DNA of 64,000 nt from Edolisoma coerulescens. Lineage: Eukaryota > Chordata > Aves > Passeriformes > Campephagidae. Under the pieces are notes generated by a model. It was given only the letters and a program-made list of their open reading frames with translations, was not told where the DNA came from and ran no database searches. Below, piece after piece: positions 51,076-64,000 of the stretch. How positions within the stretch are numbered: position 1 is the first letter of the stretch; each line of letters begins with the position of its first letter. The DNA is taken from assembly GCA_013397115.1 (NCBI GenBank), contig VWZW01006253.1:501687-565686 (forward strand), given 5' to 3'. The position numbers were made by a program, and so were the translations under genes.

Positions 51076-54000
51076 GTAAGCTTTGAAGAAATCTCTGCAG
51101 TAGATTCACTAGCCTTTAATTGAAGGGTCTTTTTTGCCCCTTGGAAGCATTTGGTGTCGGCTGCTGTTGGAAATAGGATATTGAACAAGATAATACGTGT
51201 TTCTGTGCACCCTTTTTTGAAAGAAAGTAAAAAAAGAGTTTGAATGGGTGTGGCTTATATTCAAATGAGTGTGATGTACCTGTCCCAGTAATAAATTGCT
51301 TTTACTATGTACCGCATAATTAAAGTAACATAGAAAAAATTGCTTGGGCTCTTCTGAATGTGTAGGTCTGTGTAGTTAAATGCAATGATTGTATCTAATG
51401 AAAGTAAACAATTCCAAGTGATTTGATTTTGAAGGATATGAGAACAGTAATGAGTTACTAACCATAAAGTTAATTTTCACTATCTGCCTGCTTAAGTAAT
51501 ACATTTGACAAGATTGTCCAGTTGCATATCTTATCTAAAATTAAAATCACAGCATTAAACCACATCATTAACTGACATAGAGCAAAATAAAATGGCTCAC
51601 TATCAAATAATAAACTTAATTATTATGTTAGCTAAAAATACGGAATAACAAACAATTTCTGCAAAATCCAAAGGCAGAACTCTTTATGGTCATCAACTAC
51701 AAAAACCCCAAAACAACATCAAATCTAATGTTAAACATTATGTTTTCATATTCAGTCTACTAATGTGAGAAGGATTGCTGGACCTGTAAAGAGCAAACCA
51801 AGTTAAGCTTCATAACAACTGTATGCACTGCTGTAATTAAATAAACATTAATAAGTAACAATTGAGAAAGTCACAGAGAATTACAACAGTCTGATGTTTG
51901 GCTCTGTTACTTTTGTTTTTATAAGGATTCCTGTTAATTAGGGACAATATTGACATACAAATTTTAAGTGAAAGTGGCACTATTTCAGGACTAAAACCTT
52001 TTCCTCAGTCACCCATATTTATGCATTTGCAGCTCTATCTGACAAAACCTTTGCCTTGAGTGTTGGACACACCATCATCTACAGATTACTTTCTCTTCTG
52101 GTGTTTCAGCAACTGGTGTAACACCCTGTGCCACTCCCTCTCTATTATCTATATAGAGATTTTGTCTCACCATGGAGGATTAAAACTAGGTTAAAATTCA
52201 CTGGAGCAGGTATACTGTTTCTGATCTGAAACAAAGTTTTCACTTCTGCAACGCTGTTGTCAGTTCTGCTTGGATTTTACATATTTAATGCAAAAGACTG
52301 GAAAGCCTCCAGGAGTACATTAAGAAACATAACAATCATTTGTCACTCATCATACCTTGAGGAAGAAATTGTATGTTTGGTGCAGTGTTTTGTTCATCTT
52401 AAAAAGATGTATGCCTACTGCTCGTGTTCTTTGATTTTATTGTTATACAGCACTGCATTTTTACATCTGACATGAAAGTTATGGAAGTCAGCACTAAACT
52501 TTCAAGGTTTTGCCCTGAAGGTAAATCACAGTATGTATCTTCCAAGGGTTTGAACACAGCTGTCTTCTTGCCCTTGGGGACCACTAGTAAGGAGCTGTAG
52601 AACTCAGAACTGGAAATACTTCCCATCTGCAGTCACCTGGAAAATACACGAAATAAGAGCACTGCCATTTCACGTCAGCTGAGGTTTCCCCTGTTTACTT
52701 TAAAAGTTTTGTCAGGAAGTCACTCAGTGTAAGAAAGTTTAAAAGTGTCCAACTAAGATTGCACTACAGCTATTTTGTAACGTCTGGCCACCCCAGCTCC
52801 CCTCGGTCTTCAGTTCCCTCAAGACTACGTTTCAGCCTATAAATCTGGTTTCAGATTTTATTCTCTCCTTTCCACCCATTTAAGTGTCTAAACTTTTAGA
52901 CTGTACAAACCCGTGAATGTTAGTCAATCCCTTCCAGACATGCAGGAAAGAAACATTTGAAGATGTATAACAGTGATTTGAAGAAAACCCCCAAAGTTCC
53001 ATATTTTAAAAATTGTATTAATCATTTAAGGACATGCAGTTTATCCTGCTTTTAACAATGTTGAGGAAACCCCTTTCTCTCACCATCCACCACCCATCTG
53101 TTATTCCTCACAGTCTTTGCCCAAGGTAAAGTGACAATAAAATTTTGCTTTAAAATACAAGGAAAATAAACGTAGAAATAAATTCTAGATTCTTGAATGT
53201 TTATGAATTTGGTTTACACTTTTATAGAAAGAGTCTCCTTCTAATGTGGAAAAATCTGAGCTAGTAATACTTTGGCAGAATTTTAAATTGCCTGTTTTAC
53301 ATGTAGCAAGAGCTGTTGACCAGATACTGAATTTATAATATATTTATACTGTCAACTTGAATCTGTGGATTTTTGTCAGGACGCAAGGGAAGAGGAAATT
53401 CTTAAAGAAATCCTTTCATAAACTGCGTGCTTCAATCTCCTCTATCATCTTTCACTCCCACTGCATTGCTGTTCCATCACCTGCTCTGATGTTAATCAGA
53501 ATGACTGGGTCATCCTCTTTTATAAGCTTGCTGGATTAATTTTTTTTCAAGGTCATCTGTGAATTGACTTTAGTAAGCAATTATAAATTGGATGATATTT
53601 TAATATTCTACCCTCTCCCTGAGCTTTAATCTAGAAGTGATGAGAGACAAAAAGAAACCCAAAGGGCATTTTAGGAAGCAAGATGATGAATGCTATTATC
53701 CAATACCTTTATAATTTCTCCTGCCCTGGACACCCTTATCTTTCCCACTGAGTTCAAAGGGAGTTGAGGGAAATTCAGCATCTTCCAGAAAGAGTGCTTT
53801 AGTCTTTTAGATAATATATCTGCCTATAATCTCTGGAGAAAACTGTTGATATTGGTATTTGAGACACTTAAACTTGGCATTTAGAATGCTGTTCTATTAC
53901 AATGCATTTCTACTAAAGTAACAGAAGTCTCTGTCTCCTCTCTCTCTGATACTGCCTTTTGAATTTTAGCATTAAAAAGTAGTATTTTCCTTCACTGTAT

Positions 54001-56759
54001 TTTTAAAAGAATTTGAAACAGTTTAGGAAACTGAGTTTGGACCATCACCCGGCAATAAACTATTAGATACCTGCAGAACCTTGGCTTCAAAGGGCACAGA
54101 TTGAGAGGACCAGCCGAATAAGGATTGCAGATCTACTGGTTAAAGCTTTCACGAGCATTTTCTAGAGGAACATTCATCATGTCTGTGTTTAGACCCAACC
54201 ACAACAGGTACTCTCAAGCAACTTTCAACATGACCATGCTAAAGCAATGACTTCCCCCGACTGACTCTTTGATTTGCTTTCTAAGCATAGAAAGCAAAGT
54301 ATGGCTTTCTCTCTGACCCCTCACAGACCATCAGTACAGCTGTCTTAGGTCTCAACAGGTTTGTGGATTATTCAAAGTCCTTTTCAAGACTATGAAGAAA
54401 GCTAGACAGCAATTCTGTTGTTTCAATTTAAAAGACAAATGGACAACATGGTTGAGATAGAATGTATTCCTCAAGGGTAATCCTGTTATTTGCCAATGAG
54501 GAGTCTGCTAAGGGTTTCAGACTGTGCTAGGGAAAGAGGAGATAACCAAAAATGTTCATGATGTTATCAGTACACCCAACCTATAAAGACAACAGAAAAC
54601 CCAGAAGTAAAAATTGCCCCATTTGCATCAGTATTTTGAGGAAGGAGTGAGTTTTGTTTGGATCAGGACAGGCTTGAATCTTGATTTTGATGTGGAACAA
54701 TGTAAAATTCTGGGGTTTGCTAGGCTTTTGCTCTAAGCCACAAACAGAAGATAACAGCTGCTTAGTGTTTTAATTTTGTATTCACAAGAATTGCAAACAA
54801 AGAACAAAAGAAACAGCTTATACTATGAACATTTGTTCTTGCTCTGTTTATGACTGTTGATTTCACTGTCATTTAGTCCTGCCAAGGGCTGATACACATA
54901 AAATCAAGACAATAAATGCAACTCTTGTCTGTCTCCTCTCTTTATAGTTTCTTTTTGAAGGTATGTGCCAAGCAGATAGTGCTGGGAAAATAACTACGTG
55001 CTTTTTTCAGCAAAACTTAGACATCACAGGTAACTGCAGTGCATAGTGCTCCATGCTCATCCAGCCATTACCAGGCAGAGAACTGCAGGAATGAGAATTA
55101 GGCTCAATTTCCTGCCTGGACATAGGCGGGACATCCTGAGACTATCCAATTTAAGAATTATGACACTAGAGCAATGAAGCAGAAGATTCTTAGGCTATCA
55201 CCAATACTGTGTAAGAGTCTCTCTCCAGACTGTATAGATAGGGGTTTTTTAATGGTTATAATCTGCATATGCTCATAACCTGAGGATAATAAGAAAGTTG
55301 CCTGTTACTCTACACAGCAATATCAAATCTTTTTATCTAAATAACAGACATCACGCTTAGTGTCGGGCAACCTGGAACACTTAAGCCCCAGTAATTTCAG
55401 TAACCTACTTCTATGTCACTGGATAATAGCCACTTTTCATTTCTGATGTGGGTAGTGACAAGAAAATGTCAGTTTAAGAGATTTTTTTTTCAAATGCATT
55501 CTTCTAAAATAAAAATGCTCTTTTCTCTTTTACAAGGAAATTTTGACATTTCCATTTCAATGTCTTTTCCAGAAACCAGTAATTTATACTTTCCAATATG
55601 CCCTAGATGGCATTCAAGCCTTCCTGAATCTAGTGGTAAAATTCCCACTGCTTTAATGGGAGTAAGGATTTTCTTTTCCATGTATGCATATTTACACAGG
55701 TGTTCTTAAGGCCACACACTTAGGTAGACCACCTAGTTCAGTGTTCAAGTATTGTTTTTCCAGAGTCCCTTCTCACTCAGCCCCTTACCCTCTTTTTCAG
55801 ACACAGAGGGTTGTTGTTTTAAGTGGCACAGTTTACATGCAGAGAGACTCTGCAAATTCAGACAGAGGATCTATTGCTTATACACACTAAGGATAACTGC
55901 AGAGGCCCAGAGAAGTTCCTTCCACTTAAGGGTGGGTCATCACAATATTCTAGAAACCACACCCTGGAGTACAAACTGGGGTCAAATAAGTCAACTTAGA
56001 AAACATGGCACTATAGCAAAATAACGGTACATGGCTCCAAAATATTTTTCTCCATTCAGGCTTCAGAATGAAGCCAATTCCACCCAAGCCTGCTCACTCT
56101 TTGAATTCACTTAATGTCATCACTAGAGCAATAAAATTTTACTCCTGGAAAGTTTAATTTTGTGCTTGCATGCCTGACTATTTGAGATGTATTACACGCT
56201 GCATGTAGCCGCTTGACACAGCCATGGGCTTCCACCCTCTGAGCAGGCAGCTGTGCCTAACAGAGGAGCCACAAAAGCAAGCAGTCTGTGCCAGGCACAG
56301 CTATAGCCACAAACAGGTTTACTAGTGACCACTATAATGGCCAGGAAATCTGGATGTGACAGGGGTATGACCAGCACCTCTGGATTTGTGGCAGCCCCTG
56401 AGCTTATCGCCCCTGGGCAGCGAGCAAAAGGGAGGATGTGCATGGAGGGTGGTTAACACCTCAGGTCAACACAAGTCCAGGATTCCTGTAAGTCCATCTG
56501 CAAAACCTTAACTTGCAAACATAGGGACTGGGACAGGGTATGCTGAGATGTGTCACATGTTTTCCAGATGCTCTGCTGCCCTCTCAGCCCCGAAACCCAC
56601 TTCCATCAGCCTCCTTCGTATCTTTTGCCCAGAACTCTGGAGCACAGTGTTAGATCCAGACTGGCAAACTGCTTGTCTTGGGGATTTTGCTCCCATGCAG
56701 GCAGTGCACTACTGGTCCCAGCGACATAAAGGATGATTCTGAGTACTCTGAATGCCTCT

Positions 56760-56764
<5 letters not shown>

Positions 56765-56797
<33 letters not shown>
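56765..56797 (+). repeat. (CT)16 dinucleotide microsatellite
   Basis: An uninterrupted CT run, preceded by a CT run broken by one extra T near 56763 and followed by a C-run. The complement is GA. Confidence 0.92.
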
Positions 56798-56799
<2 letters not shown>

Positions 56800-57582
56800 C
56801 CCATTACTGGAATGACAGAACTCAAAGTGAAGACTTGGCTGGGAAGGTGTGTTTTCAGGCTGCTCTAGGTTTTTTCATAAGAGGTGTCTATCAGTGATGC
56901 AGCTGTGTTTCCTTGGACACTGTGTAATTTGAGGGTCTGCATACAATGCACTGCAAAGTAACTTATTTTTACTTTCTAACATGATGAAGAAGTCATAAAT
57001 CTGTAGAAACTTACACAATGAACTGAGTGAGCCCCAGAATATCAAAAGAAGAGAGAGGATCGCACACTCATTTATTTTGCTGTTCCATTTCCAGCATTGT
57101 GTGAATTAGGGCTACAAGTTTCACATTGGTATTCAGGAGGTCATTTGTCACACACAGAGAAATAAATTAGAGGGAACATTAATGGTGACAAGCATACAAG
57201 ACTACTGAACAGCAGAAGCATTTCAATCCTGTTGGGAATGACAAGAGCAAAGTTTCACAGACCTCTGGTCCAGTTGCCATAAATCCAGCATATCAGCAAT
57301 GAATGCATTCAAGCACACCTCTCAACTGTCATTGCCAGATTCATGTGTTAATATGTCTGACTATACAAGTCTAAACTTAAAGTCTAAAGTTAGAGGTCTA
57401 CATAAAGCCTACTTTTCAATATGAAGTGTGTTTCATATAATATTTTCTTGACCTAGAAAGAAGCATTTTAAATTATTTTAAGATTCCTTAATCCTGTTTA
57501 ACTTATTTTCCTGAGAGAAAATGAAAATCTAGTGGCTGTTACAGACTTTCCTTGTGCTTATGGCATAGTCCCTTTACATTAA

Positions 57583-57617
57583 AAACAAAAAGAAAAAAAA
57601 AAAAGAGAAAGAAACCT
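57583..57617 (+). repeat. A-rich low-complexity tract
   Basis: Runs of A interrupted by single C or G. There is no retroposed gene body upstream that I can recognise, so it is not assigned as a poly-A tail. Confidence 0.6.
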
Positions 57618-58470
57618 GTGTATGTTGCATGACCAATTATAATTAAACCAGTAAAATCTTTACACTGTCAGAAAGACAGGATAAATTCTCTCTATAGTGA
57701 CTCATATGTCCAGTCTGGCAAGAGGATTCAGAGTCTGAAGGTTTATTTCATCTTCTCTCTCCCTTGCTTCTCTCCTACCAAAGGAATCTGGCTAAATCAC
57801 AAATACTGACCCAGCACCATTCCTGTTTCCCTGGAAATGTTACCCATCGTGAGCAGTGACTTGAAGTCACAATTACTTGGGAATCTGTATTACAACATAG
57901 TGTTGAGCTTTTAGCTAAGATAAGTACGTTCACTCCCCTAAGTTTTCTTACACTGACAAGGAAACTCTTTGGGAATTACTCTTTGGGAAGTAAGTAATTT
58001 TTTTACTTTTTTTTCCTCTAATATTGAAATGCTGAAGAATAAAAATGCCCTTTGTTGTACAGTGGTATAAAGCATGGGTAAGACTAAACAAATACATTTA
58101 AAAGTGGATGCTTCTCTCTGGTTTTATAGCAGAAAATATTGCCACCTTGCTCCTGATGTAGCAAAAGACTAACAGAGAACATTTCAGCAAACGCACTGTT
58201 TCTCTAGATAGTTCTGTAAGAACTCTTTCCTTTGGAATACAAATTGAACATTGCAGACAGGCCTCAATTTAGTATTGACTTCAAAGGAACAATCCATGTC
58301 AAACGTCCCGTGTTTCTAGCTTGTTTGAAGATGGAGACGTACTGACACCCTTCCTGTCAGGGAAGAAGGAAGGAAAAGAGGTTTGTTTAGTCCAAATCCC
58401 CATTGGTTGCTTTCCAATACATCAGAAAACTGGTATGTAGTCAGTCTCTCTAAATAAGAAAAAGGAAAAA

Positions 58471-58545
58471 GTAAGACAGCTCAGTGATTAATATGCTTAC
58501 TTGAATGTCAGAGACGTATGTTCAAATCCTTCTTCTGTCAGACTG
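58471..58545 (+). repeat. Decayed tRNA-like / SINE-type fragment
   Basis: An A-box-like CAGCTCAGTGA at 58477-58487 (tRNA pattern TAGCTCAGTGG) and a near-perfect B-box TGTTCAAATCC at 58519-58529 (pattern GGTTCRAATCC) are 31 bases apart, which is normal for an internal RNA polymerase III promoter. The following CTTCTTCTGTCAG resembles the sequence after the B-box in CORE-SINE/MIR-type elements. A good cloverleaf cannot be drawn because the acceptor and T stems do not pair, so it is not a functional tRNA. Chance resemblance is possible. Confidence 0.45.
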
Positions 58546-61500
58546 TGGAACAGGGATGTGAAGCAAAACCCTGTGCTCGAGGAGAAGATCAGTCAGTCTT
58601 AGTTGGGTTTCTGCATCCGTCTCTCCTGACAATTTTTTTTTCAGTGGATATAAAATACAGAAATAATCACTGCAGCAGAAGTAACTCTGCTTTGTCATGA
58701 AAAATGCCTTAACCTTCAGGCTGCGGGATTTCCTTTCTCTGTCCTTTTGTGATCTGACTGCAGTTCGTGCAAGGCTTTATGCATTAGGCGAATTAAGCTG
58801 ATTTTATTCATCTGAGATCAAAGAATAAGCATAATACAGAAGGGACAATTCTTGTCAAGTGTAAAGTCAAGCTGCACACACGTGTCTAATGGGAAAAATG
58901 TAAAGTAATTTACAGAAAGGAAAATTAGTGTGTTGGGGAGGTGGCTGTAGAGGGTTAAATCATTGCATAACAGAGGCTTTGAAGACCCATTCTTTAATTG
59001 GAAGTTGTAGCATGATGCCTAAAATCCTTTATGAATCCAGTTGGGTGCTCTCAGGGTAAAATATGAAGGTCAGTCAGAAAATACTTGAGGTGGAAATTCA
59101 GTGTAGAGCAAGTCCATTGACTTCAATCCTTTCCTCCACCCCTCCATGTGAGGCCACAGGTGCAGTCCCACGAACCTGCCACCTCACCCTTATGCAGTCT
59201 CCTTGTACCTGAACTCTCCTCCCAGCAGAAGTGTCTTTGCCAGGCCCAGACTGCCCTGAAGGATCAGGCATAAGCAGAATGTGCTCTGCCAAATTTGTAG
59301 CTGACACACAGGAACTCTTGTTCTTGGGTTGTTTATGCTTTATTCCCTGTGGCATCTGCTAATATATTCTTGGTCTGATTCTTATCTCTTACTGACACAC
59401 ATCAGAAGCATTTCTAAACCTCTGGGCGGAGAAGGGTTTGACATTTCTAGTTCAGATCAATATCACATCAGCAGAGATGAGTCAAACACTTGCAGCTCTC
59501 ATTCCTGTATTATTTATCCACATTCAATTGTCTCTCACCTCTTATTGACCTTTTCTGTTCAACTAATATGAAACCAAGGCCCTTTGAACCCAAGTGCCAA
59601 GTGGTGCAGCTGGATTGCAGGCTATCTCTTGTCCTGAGTAATGGGCAGCTAAAGCAACAACACGCAACATCCACCGCTCATTCCTGCCTTACCTGGGAAA
59701 ACGCTGCTGAATGTGAACCAACCTCCATGGGAACTTGGCCTGTTGGTAAAGCTCATCGGCACCTAAATTAGATTCCTGCAGACCCTAACCTCTCCCCCCA
59801 CATTATAGTGTGTCTGATGAGCACCAAGCACAAATTACTGTCACTGTGTTTTCATACCACATAAAAGCAGACAAAGTGTATGATGGCTGAAATCTGAAAC
59901 CAGCAGAGCAGTGATAACAGTCCCTCCATTTGCGGACAATCCCTGAACCCTGATGATCTTCAAGAGCAGCCTCTGGCTGGCATCACTCTAAATGACGCCA
60001 GGAAATGAGGCCACTTTTTGTTTTCACATCCTATTATTCATGGCTTGTTTTAGATATGATTATATGGATACTAGGGTTGTTTTTTGTCTTCAGCTAAACA
60101 GTAGTTAGGGCTTTATTTTATCATATGAATAGATGCATATCTTTCTAAAGGGCTCCCAGGATATTAGGGGAAGAATAACCACAAGTGTCCAGATACGGGC
60201 AGAATGGGCATACACATACCCACTGGGTACACAATTTGCAGATGAGCACTTTTCCTTTCAGAAACACACACGCACCATGGAACAGATTAATGACAGGCTC
60301 AGGTGGGACTCAGTCTGCACAGATCTACAGGAGACACAGAATGTTCACGTGTTTTCTGCAGCCCTGAGATATTCATATCTGCAGTACAAGGACCGTATCT
60401 TTGCTGCTACTGTATGATGTAATCTAATGGAAATAATAAGTCAATCAAACCAGGGCCTGGCACACAACCATAATACAAAAATTAAAAAACTCTATTAAAA
60501 TAACAGAACCTGCTTGTGGATGAAAACATAGATCAAGTCTACCTTGTGAATGCATAATTGCTAATGTATGGAATATGTGACTGTGTTCTGAAATGAGCTT
60601 TCTTTGATGCCTTTAGTGTTGATAAACCGTAATGTTTGAAAAACAACATTCTCATATGTCATAACAGAGATATCTGTTTCATTTAAATTGGGAAAAACTG
60701 TCAGAGCTACTAGGATTTTAACCTTCACATGGAAGAAATGCAGGTAAGATACATCCACTACTTGGACCATGAATCATTTCAAGAAAATAAAGTTAAGATA
60801 TGAATTTTTCTATTTTAATTAGACACAGTGTAACACCCCAGTCCTAAATATTCCACATCCTGGTGTGTGGGAAGTCCAAAGTCAGAGACTAATTTTATTT
60901 CTTGAGCCTATCTGCATTCAAAATGGACTTCTTCCAGAACATATAAAGAACTCCCTTGTCTTTATTTCCTGTAAAATTTCAGGCTCCTAGGCACCATCTG
61001 ATGAGTATAGAACCATTTAGGATAGCAAGAGTAAGTACCGCTGAACACACATTTAACACACAAGTGCAAAGGACAGCACTGTTGGTCTTTTTACCATGAT
61101 AAACAGGAAAGGAAAAAAGCCATGTGCCATACAGCAAGATCCTCTTCTCCCCTTTAAACAGTATACAGATACTCTGCTTCTATGTCTTGCAAGTAAACAA
61201 TGAGGAACATTTAAAACAGACTTTCTTGAGAAGGAAATGCTTTACGAATTGCCATTATTTAAAAAGGGAAAGGAGGGAAATGCATCAATAAAGTGAACTA
61301 AAGCCTTTTTAGTCTGTCTAGTCTCACAAAAAGAATGGCAATAAATATTTCCATAAAAGGCATGTTTACCTCCCATAATCTCCATGACAACAATTATTTC
61401 ACTAGGCTCAGAATTTTCTTCCTTCCTTTTATTTTTTTCATTTTGAATTAGCTGCTTGTGTAGACAAGCATCTGCTGCCTCTCCATCTCACAGCTGCTCC

Positions 61501-62359
61501 TTCTTGCTTTTATTCTTACTAGTCTGTATCCCTTACCCATTTTCAAGCAAATACTACAAGACTCTCTCTGAAATGGTCAGTCTGGGCAAAAGGCCAGGAA
61601 GTGAAATCAACTCTTACCAATAGATTTCCTTCTATTTTACTTTATTTCCCTAGGAAATTTTGTCTCATCCCAAAAAGCCGGCCAGTCCTAGAAGGTTGTT
61701 GTAGAATTACAATACTATAGGAAGTTACTAAAAATGTGGGTGTTTCTCACTTCAAATGGAAATTCACTGATTTCCAAAGATGCTTTTATTTAGGTCAAAA
61801 TCTGATAAAATACTAGAAACCTGTAATAGGATTGGGGGTAAATCTGAATTAGTCTCTCATTCTTCTCTTCTGTTAGCTTTTTTCCTAGGATGAGAGGACA
61901 TCAGACCTCAACACTTTTCCAGGCCTCCAAAACTTATGGTTTACATTGGCTACTGATAGTAATCCTGTGGACCAAGAAGTAAATCGCATAAAGGTGGTGC
62001 CAAACTTACCACAAAAATGCTTTTTAAGGATGTCCTTTGAGCCACAAAGCAGCTTCCAGGCTGCGAACATCCCTCAGGACACAGTGCGTCTCCTGCAGCT
62101 GCCTGAAAGAATATGCTTGAAGACCCACATGCTGCCTTTATGTGGTAACTGCCTCTTACTCTGGCTGTGGTTGTCCTTTGCTCAGTGCTCACAGTCCTGC
62201 ACCACCTGGCATCAGGCTGCTGTGGGGGCTGCCCACTGTGCAAACGTGCCTGTGGTCACCAGCAGCAGCTCACACACCAGTGCTGCCACACTGGGCAGTG
62301 GCGGCATGGACACAGCCCCTCGGCTCCCTCTGCCACTCTGGTACTTTGGCACTGGTGAA

Positions 62360-62530
62360 TGATCTCACTTCTGTCTTTTCCTTTGATTCCTTCCCTATTC
62401 TCTTCTTCTTGTGCCTACTCCCTATTTTCCTGCCTACTCATTTTTTTTCTGTGCTGCAGCTCTCTATTCCCTCAACCTACCCTGTGCTGATTTCTCAGNC
62501 TTTCCTCTTTCCTCTTCCTCTTTTCTCTTC
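62360..62530 (+). repeat. Pyrimidine-rich low-complexity stretch with one N
   Basis: TTCC, CTCTT and TCCTC words dominate. The N at 62499 marks an unresolved base. There is no exon evidence downstream that would make it a splice tract. Confidence 0.6.
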
Positions 62531-63794
62531 ATATATAATCAGACATTGAAATACAGGCATACACAAAAACACAATTGAAAGCTCAGATTTTGCAGCATGC
62601 AGACACTTCACATGGACCCACAGGATATGTCAAACCAGTCAAAGCTCTGACCACTGCTGGGTGTCTGTTATTCAATGTACGGAGAAAAGAGAAGATGACG
62701 AAGGGAGGTTTGATACCATGATGCATTTCAGGGCTTTTGCTATTTTTGACATTGTTTACTGCAAAACAGAGCATATGGCCATACCTGCCTCCAGTTCTTG
62801 TGGACCCCCTCACTCCAATGTACACTCAACAAAAAGGGGCTCATATGGGGCAACCAGACAGTGCTACACAATACAGGAGATGTGAAGAATTTGGAGGCTG
62901 GGATGGAACTAGTATGAATTATCCAGTCAACAAAAGGAAGGGAGTGAGCTAGAGTGAGAATAAAAAATATTTATACTCTACAGTATTTTTGGAAGATTTA
63001 GTGTGTTTAATTTGAGAGTTCTGGAGTTCATTTCCCCTAGCTAATTACAGAATTGAAATCTTCCTTAATAACTCATTAAAGATGAATGGAAGTGTTAACA
63101 GAATACATTATTTTCTTGCATACTTAGCAATGGAAACATGAACATATAAACTGATCAGGCTTTAAGGGGAACATATGCATATGGGGTTATGCTACAGCCA
63201 CATCAATGCAGTTCATCTACTAAATGTCCCCTTAGCAAGTCAGGATTAGTTATATTTTATGTCCATGTCATAAACGTAACAGATATACCACTGTGTTCAT
63301 ACCAGCAGTAAAATATCATTCCTAGTTACTAAGTCCCATAGCTACATGATAATGTCATTGGAAATTATTATTACAATAGACAGGGACTTGCATGACCCCT
63401 GCTGGGTTGTCTTTTCCAAACTCTGTAAGAGAACCTTGTAATCTACAAAGCCCTTTTGAGAGATGTATAATTAAATTCTTACGATCGTGCAATTTGTTAC
63501 AATGAGGCAGAAATTCTTATTTTCATTTCCTATCCTGTTCCCTGGAAAAGTAACAAAAGCATGCTGGATTCCACCTGGCATTTTTACTCCTTGTTGCAAG
63601 TTGTTTGACTGAATGCAGAGAAATTAATGAGAAATCTTGTCACACTGTTGAAATGAGACAGTTCTCGTTGACTTCAAGAGGGTCTTATTTTTAAAACTTA
63701 GGTATTTTCTTAAAGAATAATGTAACTCTTTAGTGAGAAAATATTTTGTCTAAACACAAGTTACATGTGAAATGTAGGGCTGCCTTATTTGATA

Positions 63795-63856
63795 AACCAT
63801 ATATATATTTATATATTATACCATAATACACCATATATATATTTTTATATGACACA
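63795..63856. repeat. Imperfect tandem AT-rich duplication
   Basis: An ACCATATATATATTT-type unit at about 63797 recurs at about 63830 (offset 33 bp) with small differences. Confidence 0.65.
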
Positions 63857-64000
63857 GATATTGTTTCATGAAGCACTTAGTGACAAAAGGAGGATTTAAC
63901 ACACAATTTTTGAGGCACACTGTCAAGTGACAGCAATTTTCAATTCAGCAATCGTTTAAAATACCTATTTCCCTATATCTTAGCAGAACACTGAAAGATG

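Larger units (their letters stand above)
51076..58470. other. Noncoding DNA, no gene recognised
   Basis: A+T-rich sequence with a complex, non-repetitive homeodomain-word-rich stretch at 51590-51960. A G+C-richer patch lies at 56200-56450, the CT microsatellite at 56765, and an A-rich run at 57583-57617. Frames up to about 100 codons (50239-50553, 55413-55709) show no domain or convincing splice sites. Confidence 0.5.
58546..64000. other. Noncoding DNA to the window end, no gene recognised
   Basis: It holds a G+C-richer CTG/CAC-rich patch (62140-62350) that yields overlapping frames of up to 138 codons in two registers and on the opposite strand. A pyrimidine-rich stretch (62360-62530) contains an ambiguous base at 62499. 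An AT duplication lies near 63795-63855. The 94-codon frame 60133-60417 has no recognisable domain. Confidence 0.5.

Noticed and set aside
57583..57617. A-rich run as poly-A tail of a processed pseudogene
   Set aside because: No recognisable retroposed gene sequence precedes it and no flanking direct repeats were seen.
58471..58545. Functional tRNA gene
   Set aside because: Boxes A and B are recognisable but acceptor and T stems do not pair, so it is at most a decayed tRNA-derived element.
61946..62362. 138-codon plus frame
   Set aside because: Overlaps a 135-codon frame in another register and a 97-codon antisense frame in a G+C-richer patch. No recognisable protein family.

Overview
This window looks like vertebrate, almost certainly bird, nuclear DNA from a gene desert or a very long intron. 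The bird call rests on repeats recognised by eye. There are four CR1 LINE fragments, two of which end in the typical (ATTCTATG)-type 3' tail. There are also five LTR-type retroviral long terminal repeats, at least three of them of families well known from avian genomes. Outside the repeats the DNA is A+T-rich, CpG-poor and full of stop codons on both strands. I see no operons, ribosome binding sites or bacterial genes, no rRNA or intact tRNA gene, and no exon of a protein family I recognise.

Layout. 1-2065: unique-looking DNA. 2066-2820: probable LTR with a CpG- and G/C-rich section that holds two opposite-strand G-quadruplex motifs and one ambiguous base. 4772-5738: two neighbouring minus-strand LTRs; the second is a clean solo LTR with a perfect 5-bp target-site duplication. 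5750-6330: a purine-rich stretch. 6331-16880: mostly unique A+T-rich DNA, some of it resembling conserved noncoding sequence. 16880-17697: a 5'-truncated LTR containing a ~48-bp periodic array. 17985-18065: old CR1 tail. 30886-31691: CR1 copy A (plus strand). 37963-38455: CR1 copy B (minus strand). 38905-38964: (CAT)20. 44957-45707: second LTR of the 16880-17697 family. 48838-49564: a speculative two-exon reading frame for a small secreted protein (minus strand). 50996-51075: CR1 tail. 56765-56797: CT microsatellite. 58471-58545: a decayed tRNA-like (SINE-type) sequence.

Two observations stand out. First, CR1 copies A and B, inverted and 6.3 kb apart, match over 426 bp with one mismatch, then drop abruptly to about 70% identity at one edge. 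That is what gene conversion or a chimeric insertion would leave. Second, an open frame on the minus strand starts with a convincing signal-peptide-like segment, ends at a consensus splice donor, and joins in frame to a downstream segment preceded by a good acceptor. This is unproven and could be chance, but it is the best candidate for undescribed coding sequence here. No multi-gene system is visible.
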